From Enemella evansiae (GTDB lineage: Bacteria; Actinomycetota; Actinomycetes; Propionibacteriales; Propionibacteriaceae), in NCBI RefSeq assembly GCF_002250705.1, contig NZ_NMVP01000033.1, forward strand, positions 62,001 to 126,000: a DNA stretch of 64,000 nucleotides, read 5' to 3'. Under the pieces are notes generated by a model, which was not told the DNA's origin, did not search any database, and saw only the letters and a program-made list of their open reading frames with translations. Positions 39,659-48,656 of the stretch are shown here, piece by piece. The position numbers were made by a program, and so were the translations under genes. Positions within the stretch are counted from its first letter, which is position 1. Each line of letters opens with the position of its first letter.

Positions 39659-40450
39659 TCAGATGTACTTGCCGGCGGCCAGGAAGTCGACCAGCGCCTG
39701 CGCACCGGAGCCGTCCTCGTCGGTGACCTGCTTGCCGGCCTCCTTGGGCGGACGCGGGGTGGTGTCGGTGACCTTGGTGTACGCCGCGGCCAGCCCGACG
39801 GTGCTCGGGTCGACACCCAGCTCGGCCAGATCCCACTGTTCGACGGGCTTCTTCTTGGCCGCCATGATCCCCTTCATCGAGGGGTAGCGGGCCTCGCCGG
39901 ACTGGTCGGTGACCGAGACCACGGCGGGCAGTTCGGCCTCGATGGTCTGGGAGGCGACGTCACCGTCGCGGCGGATCGAGACCTTGGTGCCGTCCACCTT
40001 CAGGTCGACGCCGAAGGTCACCGCGGGCCAGCCGAGACGCTCGGCCAGCATCGCCGGGATGACGCCCATCGAGCCGTCGGTGGAGGACATCCCGGTGACC
40101 ACCAGGTCGGGCTGCAGCTTGCCGATGGCGGCGGCGAGCACGGCGCTGGTGGCCAGCGCGTCGGAGCCGTGCAGGGCCTCGTCATTGATGTGTACGCCGG
40201 AGGTGGCGCCCATCTGCAGGGCCTTCTTGAGCGCATCGGCGGCGTCGTCCGGGCCCAGGGTCAGCGCGACGATCTCGACCTCACCGCCCGCGCCACCGGA
40301 CTCGGCGACCTGCAGCGACTGTTCGATCGCGTACTCATCCAGCTCCGACAACAGGCCGTCGGCGGCCGCCCGGTCCACGGTGCCGTCCTCGGCGAAGCTG
40401 CGCTCGCCGGTTGCATCGGGCACGTGCTTGACCAGTGTGACGATCTTCAT
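39659..40450 (-). CDS. etfB: Electron transfer flavoprotein beta subunit
   Basis: 263 aa: MKIVTLVKHVPDA start, LNEYAIEQ-like LDEYAIEQSLQ, LTLGPDDAADALKKALQMG, and a C-terminal PSMKGIMAAKKKP recognition loop. Binds AMP and forms the EtfAB heterodimer. First gene of the etfB-etfA pair, preceded by a palindromic operator-like site. Confidence 0.97.
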   Translation of the reverse strand: MKIVTLVKHVPDATGERSFAEDGTVDRAAADGLLSELDEYAIEQSLQVAESGGAGGEVEIVALTLGPDDAADALKKALQMGATSGVHINDEALHGSDALATSAVLAAAIGKLQPDLVVTGMSSTDGSMGVIPAMLAERLGWPAVTFGVDLKVDGTKVSIRRDGDVASQTIEAELPAVVSVTDQSGEARYPSMKGIMAAKKKPVEQWDLAELGVDPSTVGLAAAYTKVTDTTPRPPKEAGKQVTDEDGSGAQALVDFLAAGKYI

Positions 40451-40515
40451 CTCTCCCACTCTCTCCGCCTCGGCGGAACGACTTCAGCGGCGAAATCCCT
40501 GCTCAGCCTAGAATA

Positions 40516-40529
40516 TTACCCACGGGTAA
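40516..40529. promoter_or_regulatory. Palindrome in the etfBA promoter
   Basis: TTACCCACGGGTAA: 6-bp arms around AC, 65 bases upstream of etfB and next to a minus-strand -10-like TATTCT (40515-40510). The arrangement resembles an operator for a TetR- or GntR-type regulator of fatty-acid oxidation; the regulator is not in the window. Confidence 0.45.
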
Positions 40530-40551
40530 CTTTACCGGCAACCCGGCGCGC

Positions 40552-41370
40552 TCAGCGGCCCTCGAACCGGGCCTTCTCCTTGTTCACGAAGGCGTCCATG
40601 CCGATCCGGCGGTCCTCGGTGCCGAACAGCGCGCTGAACCAGGTCTTCTCCAGCTGCAGACCGGTGACCAGGTCGACCTCGCCACCGCGGTCGACCAGCG
40701 CCTTGGCGGCCCGCAGCGCGACCGCGGGGCCGCCGACGAACTGCCGCGCCCAGTCCAGGGCCGCGGACTGCACCTGGTCGGCGGGCAGCACCCGCTCCAC
40801 CAGCCCGATCCGCTCGGCCTCGGCGGCCTCGACCATCCGGCCGGTGAAGATCATCTCCTTGGCCCGGCCGGAGCCGACCAGCCGGGTGAGCCGCTGGGTG
40901 CCGCCGAGCCCCGGGACGACGCCGAGGGTGATCTCGGGCAGGCCGACCTTGGCGTCCTCGGCGGCGAACCGGACGTCGCAGACCAGCGCCAGTTCCAGGC
41001 CGCCGCCCAGGGCGTACCCGTTGATCGCGGCGATCGTCGGTTTCGGTACGCGGGCCAGCTGCTCGAAGGCGTCGTGCATGGCGTCGATCTGGGCGATCAT
41101 GTCGGTCGCGCCGAGGGCCTGCATCTCCTTGATGTCGGCACCGGCGGCGAACACCTTGTCCCCGCCGGTGACGACGAGCGCGGCGAGGTCGGCGCGGCCG
41201 GCGACCTCACGGGCGACCCGGCCGATGGCCAGCTGGATGCTCAGATCGAGCGGATTCATCTTGGGCCGATCCACCCGCAGCACGCCGACGCCGTCGGCGA
41301 CCTCCAGGCGTACGAACTCGCTGCCCGAATCGAAGTCGGTCGGCTGCGGCGTGGCTGGCTGTTCCGTCAT
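40552..41370 (-). CDS. Enoyl-CoA hydratase/isomerase
   Basis: 272 aa crotonase. Oxyanion-hole stretches FAAGADIKEM and ALGGGLELAL and the catalytic region PEITLGVVPGLGGTQRL, keeping the Glu of PEITLG and a second Glu-equivalent region at GVVPGLGG, indicate a short-chain enoyl-CoA hydratase. Located upstream of etfBA on the same strand with the palindrome between, so it likely shares beta-oxidation control. Confidence 0.93.
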   Translation of the reverse strand: MTEQPATPQPTDFDSGSEFVRLEVADGVGVLRVDRPKMNPLDLSIQLAIGRVAREVAGRADLAALVVTGGDKVFAAGADIKEMQALGATDMIAQIDAMHDAFEQLARVPKPTIAAINGYALGGGLELALVCDVRFAAEDAKVGLPEITLGVVPGLGGTQRLTRLVGSGRAKEMIFTGRMVEAAEAERIGLVERVLPADQVQSAALDWARQFVGGPAVALRAAKALVDRGGEVDLVTGLQLEKTWFSALFGTEDRRIGMDAFVNKEKARFEGR

Positions 41371-41503
41371 GCCCCGAGCCTAGAGGAGTCCCCCGGCAGC
41401 GCGCCCGGACCCCCTGTTGCCTACCGTGGGGCACAATGGACTGTTGCGCCTCCCCCCGGGAGCCGCACTTCCCGATGTGTCACACCCAGGAGGACTCGAG
41501 ACG

Positions 41504-43612
41504 ATGGCCATGGACCTGCCCGCACCGGTGGACAGCTCGATCCTCGGAGCGCGAGTCCGCGACGGCGGCTGCCATTTCGCGCTCTGGGCCCCGCGGGCGA
41601 CTCGCGTGGAGCTCGCGCTGGTGGATGAGGACCGCGGCCAGCGCAACCACGACATGACCCGCAACGACGACGGGGTCTGGGTGCTCTTCGTGCCCGAGGT
41701 GGAGGAGGAGCAGCGTTACGGCTTCCGGGTGCACGGCGACTGGGATCCGGCGGCCGGTGCCCGGTTCAACCCGGCGCGACTGCTGCTCGATCCCTACGCC
41801 CGGGCGATCACCGCCGGCGTGGACTACAACGGCCCGATCCTGGACCACCCGGCCGGTGACGACTACGAGCTCGACCCGACCGACTCCTCCGAAGCCGTGC
41901 CGCTGAGCGTGGTCGTCGCCGACAGCCCGCGCCCGACACCGTTGGAGCGACGGGTGCCGCTGTCGGAGTCGGTGATCTACGAGACCCACGTCAAGGGCTA
42001 CACCCAGAACCATCCGGCGGTTCCCGAACATCTGCGCGGCACGTACGCCGGGTTGGCGTACCCGGCGGTGATCCAGCACCTGAAGGAGATCGGGGTCACC
42101 GCGATCGAGTTGCTGCCGATCCAGCACTTCGTCTCCGAGCCGTTCATCGTCGGCCGCGGGTTGTCGAACTACTGGGGTTACAACACCCTCGGCTTCTTCG
42201 CCCCGCACGCCGCCTACTGTTCGGTCGGCACGCTGGGCCAGCAGGTGACCGAGTTCAAGGAGATGGTCTCGGCGATGCACGAGGCCGGCATCGAGGTGAT
42301 CCTCGACGTCGTCTACAACCACACCGGTGAGGGCGGCCACGAGGGGCCGACGCTGTCCTTCCGTGGCATCGACCATGCCGGCTACTACCGGCTCACCGAG
42401 GATCTGCGCAACGACTACGACGTCACCGGTTGCGGCAACTCGGTCGACACCTCCCAGCCCGGGGTGCTCGATCTGGTGCTGGATTCGATGCGTTACTGGG
42501 TCACCGAGATGGGTGTCGACGGTTTCCGCTTCGACCTGGCCAGCGAGCTGATCCGCGACGAGAACCATTACGTGGATCAGAATCACGCGTTCAAGCAGCG
42601 GATCGCCGAGGATCCGGCGTTCGAGGGCATCAAGCTGATCGCCGAGCCCTGGGACATGGGGCCCTACGGCTACCAGGTCGGCAACTGGGGTCCGGGCTGG
42701 AGCGAGTGGAACGACCACTTCCGCAACTTCACCCGCGACTGGTGGCGCGGCGCGATCTCCGGGGTCTCCGAGCTGGCCGGCCGGCTCTGCGGTTCGCCGG
42801 ACACCTACGACCGGGACGGCCGGTCGGTGACCGCCTCGATCAACTTCGTCACCGCCCACGACGGTTTCACCCTGCGCGATCTGGTCACCTATGACCGCAA
42901 GCACAACGAGGCCAATGGTGAGGAGAACCGGGACGGCACGGATGACAACCGGTCCTGGAACTGTGGCCACGAAGGCGAAACCGACGATCCGGGCATCAAC
43001 GCGCTGCGTCACCGGCAGACCAAGAACATGATGGCCACCCTCTGTCTGGCGATGGGTGTGCCGATGATCACCGCCGGTGATGAGATGGGGCGTACGCAGG
43101 GCGGCAACAACAATGCCTACTGCCAGGACTCCCCCATCTCCTGGGTGCACTGGGACACCCAGGAGGCCTGGCGGGATCTGACCGGGATGACCCAGAAACT
43201 GCTCCAGTTGCGCGCCGAGCATCCGGCCCTGCGGCCGGAGGTGTTCCGGCACAGCGAGGAGGTCACCGACGCCGACGGCAAGGGCGTCGGCCGGCTGGAC
43301 CTGGCCTGGTTCCATCAGGGCGGCGGCCAGATGGGTGACGGTGAGTGGAACGACGGTGGTCGACGGACCCTGGGCATGTACACCTCGGACGCCGATTCGG
43401 CGTTCCTGCTCTGGTTCCACGCCGATCCGCAGGCCACCGAGGTCACCCTGCCGGGTGAGCCGTGGGGCGTGGGCTGGCGGGTCACCGTGCACTCCGGTTT
43501 TGATGGCGAATTCCCTGCCGAGGAAGAACTTCTGCTGCCCGGTGCGAAGCTGACGATTCCCGGACGATCGGTCGTCGTGCTACGCGCGGAACTGCCCCAG
43601 CGGGCTGCTTGA
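41504..43612 (+). CDS. glgX: Glycogen debranching enzyme GlgX
   Basis: 702 aa GH13 isoamylase-type enzyme cleaving alpha-1,6 branches of short-branched glycogen. N-terminal CBM48 (FALWAPRATRVELALV), then the (beta/alpha)8 domain: DVVYNHTGEG, nucleophile Asp in VDGFRFDLASELI, acid Glu in LIAEPWDMG, and HD in VTAHDGFTLRD. ATG 41504 has CAGGAGG at about 10 bases; ATG 41510 is an alternative. A long reading frame on the opposite strand is antisense shadow. Confidence 0.95.
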   Translation: MAMDLPAPVDSSILGARVRDGGCHFALWAPRATRVELALVDEDRGQRNHDMTRNDDGVWVLFVPEVEEEQRYGFRVHGDWDPAAGARFNPARLLLDPYARAITAGVDYNGPILDHPAGDDYELDPTDSSEAVPLSVVVADSPRPTPLERRVPLSESVIYETHVKGYTQNHPAVPEHLRGTYAGLAYPAVIQHLKEIGVTAIELLPIQHFVSEPFIVGRGLSNYWGYNTLGFFAPHAAYCSVGTLGQQVTEFKEMVSAMHEAGIEVILDVVYNHTGEGGHEGPTLSFRGIDHAGYYRLTEDLRNDYDVTGCGNSVDTSQPGVLDLVLDSMRYWVTEMGVDGFRFDLASELIRDENHYVDQNHAFKQRIAEDPAFEGIKLIAEPWDMGPYGYQVGNWGPGWSEWNDHFRNFTRDWWRGAISGVSELAGRLCGSPDTYDRDGRSVTASINFVTAHDGFTLRDLVTYDRKHNEANGEENRDGTDDNRSWNCGHEGETDDPGINALRHRQTKNMMATLCLAMGVPMITAGDEMGRTQGGNNNAYCQDSPISWVHWDTQEAWRDLTGMTQKLLQLRAEHPALRPEVFRHSEEVTDADGKGVGRLDLAWFHQGGGQMGDGEWNDGGRRTLGMYTSDADSAFLLWFHADPQATEVTLPGEPWGVGWRVTVHSGFDGEFPAEEELLLPGAKLTIPGRSVVVLRAELPQRAA

Positions 43613-43672
43613 CCCTCACCCTCGGTCAGGGCTCACCGTGGTGTTCACGCCCCACGATGAGAGGAACGGCAG

Positions 43673-44584
43673 ATGCCTGACAACCTGAACAACCAGCACC
43701 TGACGATCGGCGAGTTCGCCCTGCAGACCGGTCTGACCCAGCGAGCGCTTCGCCTGTACGCCGAGCGCGGGATTCTGTTGCCGGCCTCGGTGGACCCGAT
43801 CAACGGTTACCGCCGGTACGCGCCGGAGCAGGTGCGCACCGGGATGCTGGTGCGCGCACTGCGGGAGGCCGCGGTGCCGATGGCGGAGCTGGCCGATCTG
43901 GACTCGTTCTCGATCGCCGAGCACCGGGAATCCCTGCGCCGGAGGCGATCGGCGGAGGATGAGGCGCTGTTGGTCGCCGAGGCGATCGACGGTTTCGACG
44001 CGACCGACTGGCCGGTGACGGTGACCGCGGCAGGTCCGCAGGCCTGGGCCGGAGTACGGATCACCGAGGACTTCACCGAGGACGAATCGGGCGATGCGGT
44101 GCTCGAGGCACTCGGCGACAATGAGATCGCCAATCGCTGTTTCGGCGTCCTGTTCGAGGAACTGGCCGGTCGCGGCAACCACGCGAACGGGGTGTTCTGG
44201 ACCGCCATGGATGAGGGGGGCGATCCCGGCTCGGTGGCGCTGACTCTGGCCTGGCCGGTGCCGACCGACCCGCGGGAGGGCGACTGGGACGCGCTGGTGG
44301 CCGCGGTCGGCGAACGCACCGCAGGACTCCTGCCGACCTCCCTGGAGGTGGTGGCCGGCGTGCTGCCCGCCCGCCGGGAGCTGAGCTGCCGCAGCGAGTG
44401 GCCCGGCGAGGGTGCGGATCCGGCGGCGACGGTGTTGTCGGGGATGGGCCCGATGCTGGCCCTGCAGGAACATGAATCGGCCCATGCGGAGCGACCGCTG
44501 AGCCGCACGATCCGGCAGCGCGGAGTGCTTGGAGAGGAGGGCATGCCGACCGCCCAGGAGATGGTGCTCGACGTGCACCCCTGA
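43673..44584 (+). CDS. MerR-family regulator with a large C-terminal domain
   Basis: 303 aa. Residues 8-80 are a MerR winged helix (LTIGEFALQTGLTQRALRLY, NGYRRYAPEQ). A short coiled helix leads to a ~200-residue C-terminal domain (about 105-300) with alternating strands and WAGVRITEDFTEDESGDAVLE; it may be a GyrI/effector-binding-like fold, but no known ligand motif is seen. ATG with GAGAGGAA upstream, 60 bp after glgX. Target unknown; glgX or the MhuD-like gene after it are candidates. Confidence 0.82.
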   Translation: MPDNLNNQHLTIGEFALQTGLTQRALRLYAERGILLPASVDPINGYRRYAPEQVRTGMLVRALREAAVPMAELADLDSFSIAEHRESLRRRRSAEDEALLVAEAIDGFDATDWPVTVTAAGPQAWAGVRITEDFTEDESGDAVLEALGDNEIANRCFGVLFEELAGRGNHANGVFWTAMDEGGDPGSVALTLAWPVPTDPREGDWDALVAAVGERTAGLLPTSLEVVAGVLPARRELSCRSEWPGEGADPAATVLSGMGPMLALQEHESAHAERPLSRTIRQRGVLGEEGMPTAQEMVLDVHP

Positions 44585-44595
44585 CAGCACGGGCC

Positions 44596-44614
44596 TATAC
44601 TACATTCCGTAGTA
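44596..44614 (+). promoter_or_regulatory. TACTAC/GTAGTA operator overlapping a -10 box
   Basis: TACTAC (44598-44603), ATTCC, GTAGTA (44609-44614) is a perfect 6-bp inverted repeat overlapping the -10-like TATACT (44596-44601), 35-53 bases before the MhuD-like gene. It resembles BlaI/CopY-type operators (TACTACA..TGTAGTA). Repressor not in the window. Confidence 0.5.
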
Positions 44615-44648
44615 GTTTCTGGAAGTTCTGTCCTGGAAGGAACAGTCC

Positions 44649-44927
44649 ATGTCCGTTGTTGTCATCAATGCCCTTGAAGTCCCGGAGAACGCCGGGCCCG
44701 AGTTGGAGCAGCGGTTCGCCGCTCGCAAGCACTCGGTCGACGGGGCGCCGGGATTCGAGGGATTCCAACTGTTGCGCCCCACCGACGGGCGCGGCCAGTA
44801 CTTCGTGGTGACCCGCTGGGCGAGCCAGCAGGATTTCGAGAACTGGCGCTCCGCCCGCACCCCGCGTACCGAACCCTCGGTGAGCACCTCGATGGACATC
44901 CTCCAGTTCGAGGTCGTCGACCTCTGA
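44649..44927 (+). CDS. MhuD/IsdG-like ABM-domain protein lacking the heme-ligand His
   Basis: 92 aa antibiotic-biosynthesis-monooxygenase fold, close to mycobacterial MhuD (mycobilin-forming heme oxygenase) in INALEVP, GFEGFQLLRPTDG and YFVVTRW. Asn7 and Trp66 of the heme site are kept, but the loop that bears the axial His75 in MhuD is shortened and no His is present (residues 67-84 run RSARTPRTEPSVSTSMDI). So heme cleavage is doubtful. GGAAGGA ribosome site; promoter with a TACTAC/GTAGTA operator. Confidence 0.85.
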   Translation: MSVVVINALEVPENAGPELEQRFAARKHSVDGAPGFEGFQLLRPTDGRGQYFVVTRWASQQDFENWRSARTPRTEPSVSTSMDILQFEVVDL

Positions 44928-44944
44928 CCCCGGAAGCCCACGCT

Positions 44945-45003
44945 GCCCGAGTAGCGGCCATGCGCAGCGAACGGAGCAATGGCCGCGTGTCGAAGGGCCA
45001 CGA
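44945..45003. repeat. Intergenic hairpin repeat, copy F
   Basis: GAGTAGC flank, arms GCGGCCAT (44954-44961) and ATGGCCGC (44979-44986), loop GCGCAGCGAACGGAGCA, right flank CGTGTCGA. Convergent gap between the MhuD-like gene and ridA. Confidence 0.8.
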
Positions 45004-45020
45004 CCCAACCGACGCGCGTG

Positions 45021-45428
45021 TCAATCCACGACGGCGGCGACGGCCTCGATCTCGACGAGCTGATCGTCGTAGCCCAGCACCGTGACACCCATCAGGGTGC
45101 TGGGCACATCGTGGTCGCCGAACGCGTCCCGTACGACCTCCCAGGCCGCGACCAGGTCGGCCTGCCGGGTGGAGGCGACCAGCACGCGCGTACTCACCAC
45201 GTCCGCGATCGTCGCTCCGGCGGCGCGCAGGGCCTCGGCCAGGTTCTCGACGCAGCTGGCTGCCTGACCGGCATAGTCACCGACCGCCGCGGTCGAACCG
45301 TCCGGTTGCAGCGGGCAGGCGCCGGCGAGGAAGATCAGCCTCGCGCCCGGCTCGACAGCCGCCGCGTAGGCGTACTCGGCGACATCGCTGAGCGCATCGG
45401 ATCGGACGAGTCGGACGGCATCACCCAT
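45021..45428 (-). CDS. RidA/YjgF-family deaminase
   Basis: 135 aa. The family's ADVVSTRVLVAS (Arg-containing) motif and the terminal LVEIEAVAAV strand are present; RidA proteins trim reactive enamine/imine intermediates, and the Arg binds the carboxylate. Which RidA subgroup it is cannot be settled. It is 13 bp from the HNH pseudogene on the same strand. Confidence 0.88.
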   Translation of the reverse strand: MGDAVRLVRSDALSDVAEYAYAAAVEPGARLIFLAGACPLQPDGSTAAVGDYAGQAASCVENLAEALRAAGATIADVVSTRVLVASTRQADLVAAWEVVRDAFGDHDVPSTLMGVTVLGYDDQLVEIEAVAAVVD

Positions 45429-45441
45429 GGCATCAATGCTG

Positions 45442-46723
45442 TCACATCAGGAAGCGGGCGTGGCGGCGCGGACGACGGACCGGGTCGAACAATGCCGGCG
45501 GGATGATCACCGGAAGCCCTTCGACCATGCGGATCGCCCAACGGTACGGATTGTCCCGATCCCAGGGTCTGTCGCGGCCGGGTTCGACCGTTCGGTGATG
45601 ATGCGGGCAGAGCAGGGCCAGGTTGGCCAGGCATGTCGGGCCGTCCGCCCACCACGGTCGCACGTGGTGGGCTTCGCAGTCACCGGGCGGCCGGTCGCAG
45701 CCAGGGAAGACGCATCCCCGGTCCCGCGCCCCCAGCGCCGCCCTGATGCCGGGGGTGACCAGCCGGTGCAGCTGGCCCACGTCCAGCGGGATCCCCTTGC
45801 CGTCCAGGGTGATCGGGAGGATGTCGGCGTCACAGGCGAGTCGGCGTACCTCGGTCGCCGAAAGCTGTTCTCCGCAAGGAACCTGCGCGGACGCCAGTCC
45901 CGCGCGCAGGTCGTCCAGCGTCGTGAGCACGGTGATCCTGGGTCGATCGCCGCCGTGGCTGGGCGCGTCAGCGGTTGCGGTCGCCCGGCGGATGATCAGC
46001 AGCAGCGCATCTGCCCGGGCCTGGGCTCTGGTCATCGGCACCTGACGGCCCGGTGGCTGCTCGGCGCAGCGGGCCCATATCGATTGGGCATGAGCGTCGA
46101 CGAGCACCCGCAGCTGTTCCCCGTCGGCCAGCGGAACCGATCCGGCGATAATCATCGAGCCACCCGTCGGGAACGATCGACAGGCACCGGTGCTGCTCGG
46201 CCGACCGCTGCTCGGCTTCCAGACGGGCCGCATCGGCGGAGTCGAAGCCGTCGGGATCGAGACGCTCCCAGATCGCTCGGGACATCCGCCGCAGATCGTC
46301 GGGGTCGAACTGGTCGGCGAAATGGACCATCATCGTCTGCGCCGTGTCACTGGCGGCCGACGGAAGGTCTGCAGGAAGCTTCTTCAATCCTGCCAGGATT
46401 CCCTGCGCCTGATCGACCGACACCCGTCCCTTGGCGAATGCATCGAAGACCGTCGAGAACCGGTCCAGCTCCATCGCCTCGCGAACCAGCGCGCGGGCCT
46501 ATCGACCGGTGCGGCCGTGCGTACTCCGGAGGAACGTGGCCGTGGAACACAGGTGGACACGCTCGGCAGCTTCGCGGCGCTCGACCTCCGCGATCACCCT
46601 CGCACGGGCGGCATGGGCGAGGGATACGAGCCGATCGAGTTCTTCGACGGTGGCCAGAACCTCCTTGTCGGTGAGCAGCGCCAGTCGGGTCAGCGAGGGC
46701 ACGACCGCCTCGACCGAGGCCAT
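45442..46723 (-). pseudogene. Decayed DUF222-HNH endonuclease (13E12-repeat family)
   Basis: Read from high to low coordinates: a 74-aa N-terminal piece ends at an in-frame TAG (46499-46501, codons GGT CGA TAG GCC), after which the same frame continues ARALVREAMELDRF through the DUF222 body. Near 46158 (GACGGGTGGCTCG) the coding frame shifts: removing one base restores VPDGGSMIIAGSV. The C-terminal piece still holds a complete HNH motif: CVFPGCDRPPGDCEAHHVRP, then CLANLALLCPHHHR. Two independent lesions, so it is a dead gene; sequencing error at one site cannot be excluded. Confidence 0.85.
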
Positions 46724-46845
46724 GCCGACCCCGGTCTGCTGATCGGCTCAGTTGCTGTTCATGGATCCAGTCAAACAGGGAGCACTGACAAAAGCTGGGT
46801 GGAGAGATTCGCGGAATCGCCTGTGCACAACGAGATTGCTGGGGT

Positions 46846-46922
46846 TCATCTCGACACGCTCGCTGCGCGAGCTACTCGATGAACGTGGGGTACACGCTCG
46901 CTGCGCGAACTACTCGATGGGT
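46846..46922. repeat. Intergenic hairpin repeats, copy G (two units)
   Basis: CTCGACACGCTCGCTGCGCG, AGCTACTCGATGAACG, then a second unit ACACGCTCGCTGCGCGAACT ACTCGATGGG. It ends about 13 bases before the exported-protein stop at 46935. Confidence 0.8.
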
Positions 46923-46934
46923 GTGGGTGTCGGT

Positions 46935-47846
46935 TCAGCCACCGGTACGGACCGAGACCAGCTCCCCGACCGGCAGCTGGGTGACCGGTCCCTGGCGCTC
47001 CAGCGGGAGTACACCGGACTGGCCCAGTGCGGACCAACTGATCTCCCAGCGGGTGGTCGCGGCGACCGAGTATTTTCCCTTGGGCAGTGAGGGTTCCTGA
47101 TAGCGGTGGCCGCAGCTCGGTGACTCGGTACCGGGTTGCACTCCCGGATGGTAGGGCGTCGTCATCCCGCAGAACTTGACGGTGCCGTCACCGAGGTCGA
47201 ACTTCGTGGTGACCCGGCGGGCGGACAGGTTCAGGGTGATGCCCTGCTCCGTGACGGTGCGGTCGATCCGATCGGGCCCGGTGCTCCAGAGCCAGAGCGG
47301 GTAGCCGACGACCGCCATCTTCCATTCGTTGACCTTCGGGTCCGGCCCGATGTTCGCGGTGGGCGCCGGGATCTCCAACTGCAGCACGGCTCGGCGGGCG
47401 ACCTCGCGCGGATCCGGCGGTGGCGGTGCGGCGGGTGCCGGACCGGGCCCACTCGGCGCCGCGGGCTGACACATCGACGCGGTGTTCCCGGTGACCGCCA
47501 GCATCGCGCACTGCGCCTGTACCACCTCGGCCGCAGTCATTGATCCATTGACCAACCCAGGGTCATCCAGTACAGACTGGGGATACGAGGGACCGGAACT
47601 TCCTCCGCCACCGCCGCTACGACTCGACCTGCCGCCAGCGGTAGGCGCCTGCTCCGCGGGAGGGTCCGGATCCTGTGGTCGATCCCGCTCGGTCCCAGTC
47701 AACTTTGCCCCGTTGTTGGTCTGCTGCGCGATCGCTGAGCCCGCGTTGCCCCCTTTCCCCGGGGGACTGAAGGCGGATGCCTCCGTAGCGACCGATAACA
47801 CCAGGACAAGTGCCCCAGCCGAGCAAGTCAGCTTCACCAGTCGCAT
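46935..47846 (-). CDS. Exported protein of unknown function
   Basis: 303 aa with a cleavable signal (residues 1-25, TEASA|F). A disordered Gly/Ser/Pro-rich stretch (about 40-140) holds two cysteines (AQC, SMC); a ~160-residue C-terminal beta-rich domain follows with VVGYPLWLWSTGPDRIDRTV, ARRVTTKFDLGDGTVKFCGM and SCGHRYQEPS. Four cysteines there could pair outside the cell. Same organisation is seen in many secreted actinobacterial proteins of unknown role. Its start overlaps the lipoprotein gene upstream by 13 bp. Confidence 0.8.
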   Translation of the reverse strand: MRLVKLTCSAGALVLVLSVATEASAFSPPGKGGNAGSAIAQQTNNGAKLTGTERDRPQDPDPPAEQAPTAGGRSSRSGGGGGSSGPSYPQSVLDDPGLVNGSMTAAEVVQAQCAMLAVTGNTASMCQPAAPSGPGPAPAAPPPPDPREVARRAVLQLEIPAPTANIGPDPKVNEWKMAVVGYPLWLWSTGPDRIDRTVTEQGITLNLSARRVTTKFDLGDGTVKFCGMTTPYHPGVQPGTESPSCGHRYQEPSLPKGKYSVAATTRWEISWSALGQSGVLPLERQGPVTQLPVGELVSVRTGG

Positions 47847-48415
47847 TGCTGGACCTCAGAAGTTTCGATGTCGACCAGCTTGACTCGGCCGTTCACCAGT
47901 TTGCCGTAGACGAAACCCTGCCAGAGTCGATTGCGCTCTGTGGCTCCGTTCGGGTAGACGGCCGAGGAACCTCGTCGATCCTCACAGACCTGAAGGGTCA
48001 GTCGCCGATCCGAACCGCTCTTCTCCGCGCTTGGCACGGAACGACTCTTCGTCGTGGCCGGGGCCCCCTCGACCCGGTAACCCACTGCCTTCTGATCTCT
48101 CAGAAAGGCCATGTCCAGATCCAGATACCCCGGGTCCTCGACCTCGAGCATCTTCGCGGACGGTTGATCTGCTCCCCCTTCGCGGGACAATCGCTCGAAC
48201 TCATCGAAGGCGATCTGGTAGGCCGCCTGGGCCTGCTTGGTGAGCTCCTCCTGGCTGGGCGTCGGGCTGGCGGAGGGTGTCGCCGACGCACTCGTCGCCG
48301 GACCCGGCGTACCGGTGCTCGTCTCCCCCGGTTGTCCGCCCGCAGAACTGGTATTACATCCGACCAGGGCGAATGCCAGCACCGAAAGCAACGCGGCACT
48401 GCGTCGAGCAACCAT
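47834..48415 (-). CDS. Lipoprotein of unknown function
   Basis: 193 aa with lipobox (LVGC, Cys20) after a hydrophobic signal. A Ser/Thr/Pro linker (about 22-55) leads to a ~135-residue domain beginning SQEELTKQAQAAYQIAFDEF, an NTF2-like pattern. RBS GGGGAGGG 5 bases before ATG 48415. Probably cotranscribed with the exported protein below. Confidence 0.8.
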   Translation of the reverse strand: MVARRSAALLSVLAFALVGCNTSSAGGQPGETSTGTPGPATSASATPSASPTPSQEELTKQAQAAYQIAFDEFERLSREGGADQPSAKMLEVEDPGYLDLDMAFLRDQKAVGYRVEGAPATTKSRSVPSAEKSGSDRRLTLQVCEDRRGSSAVYPNGATERNRLWQGFVYGKLVNGRVKLVDIETSEVQQCDW

Positions 48416-48650
48416 CGGACCCTCCCCGGGGTGGTGGGATGCCGAACAGTCTGCCGCTCCCGCGGTTCGGGGGCCAGCTCTTTATCCACACTCGCCAGTC
48501 CGCTCGCTGCACGGCGTGTACGGCTGGTGATCTGGACAGCTCTCCCGACCCGCGGTGAGAGGGTGTGCAATTCACGGGTTGAGTTGGCCGCGTGATCGCG
48601 ACGACTTCACCGCCACCGACCCCGGTGCGCTGGACCCGCCCCGCCAGCGC
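48416..48650. other. Intergenic, nothing recognised
   Basis: No convincing coding frame, RNA gene or palindrome; presumably the lipoprotein promoter on the minus strand. Repeat elements begin right of it. Confidence 0.5.
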
Positions 48651-48656
48651 GGCCTG

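Noticed and set aside
41480..43492. Long minus-strand frame antisense to glgX
   Set aside because: Composition is the high-GC shadow of glgX: no start with a ribosome site, no recognisable family, and the plus-strand frame carries every GH13 motif.
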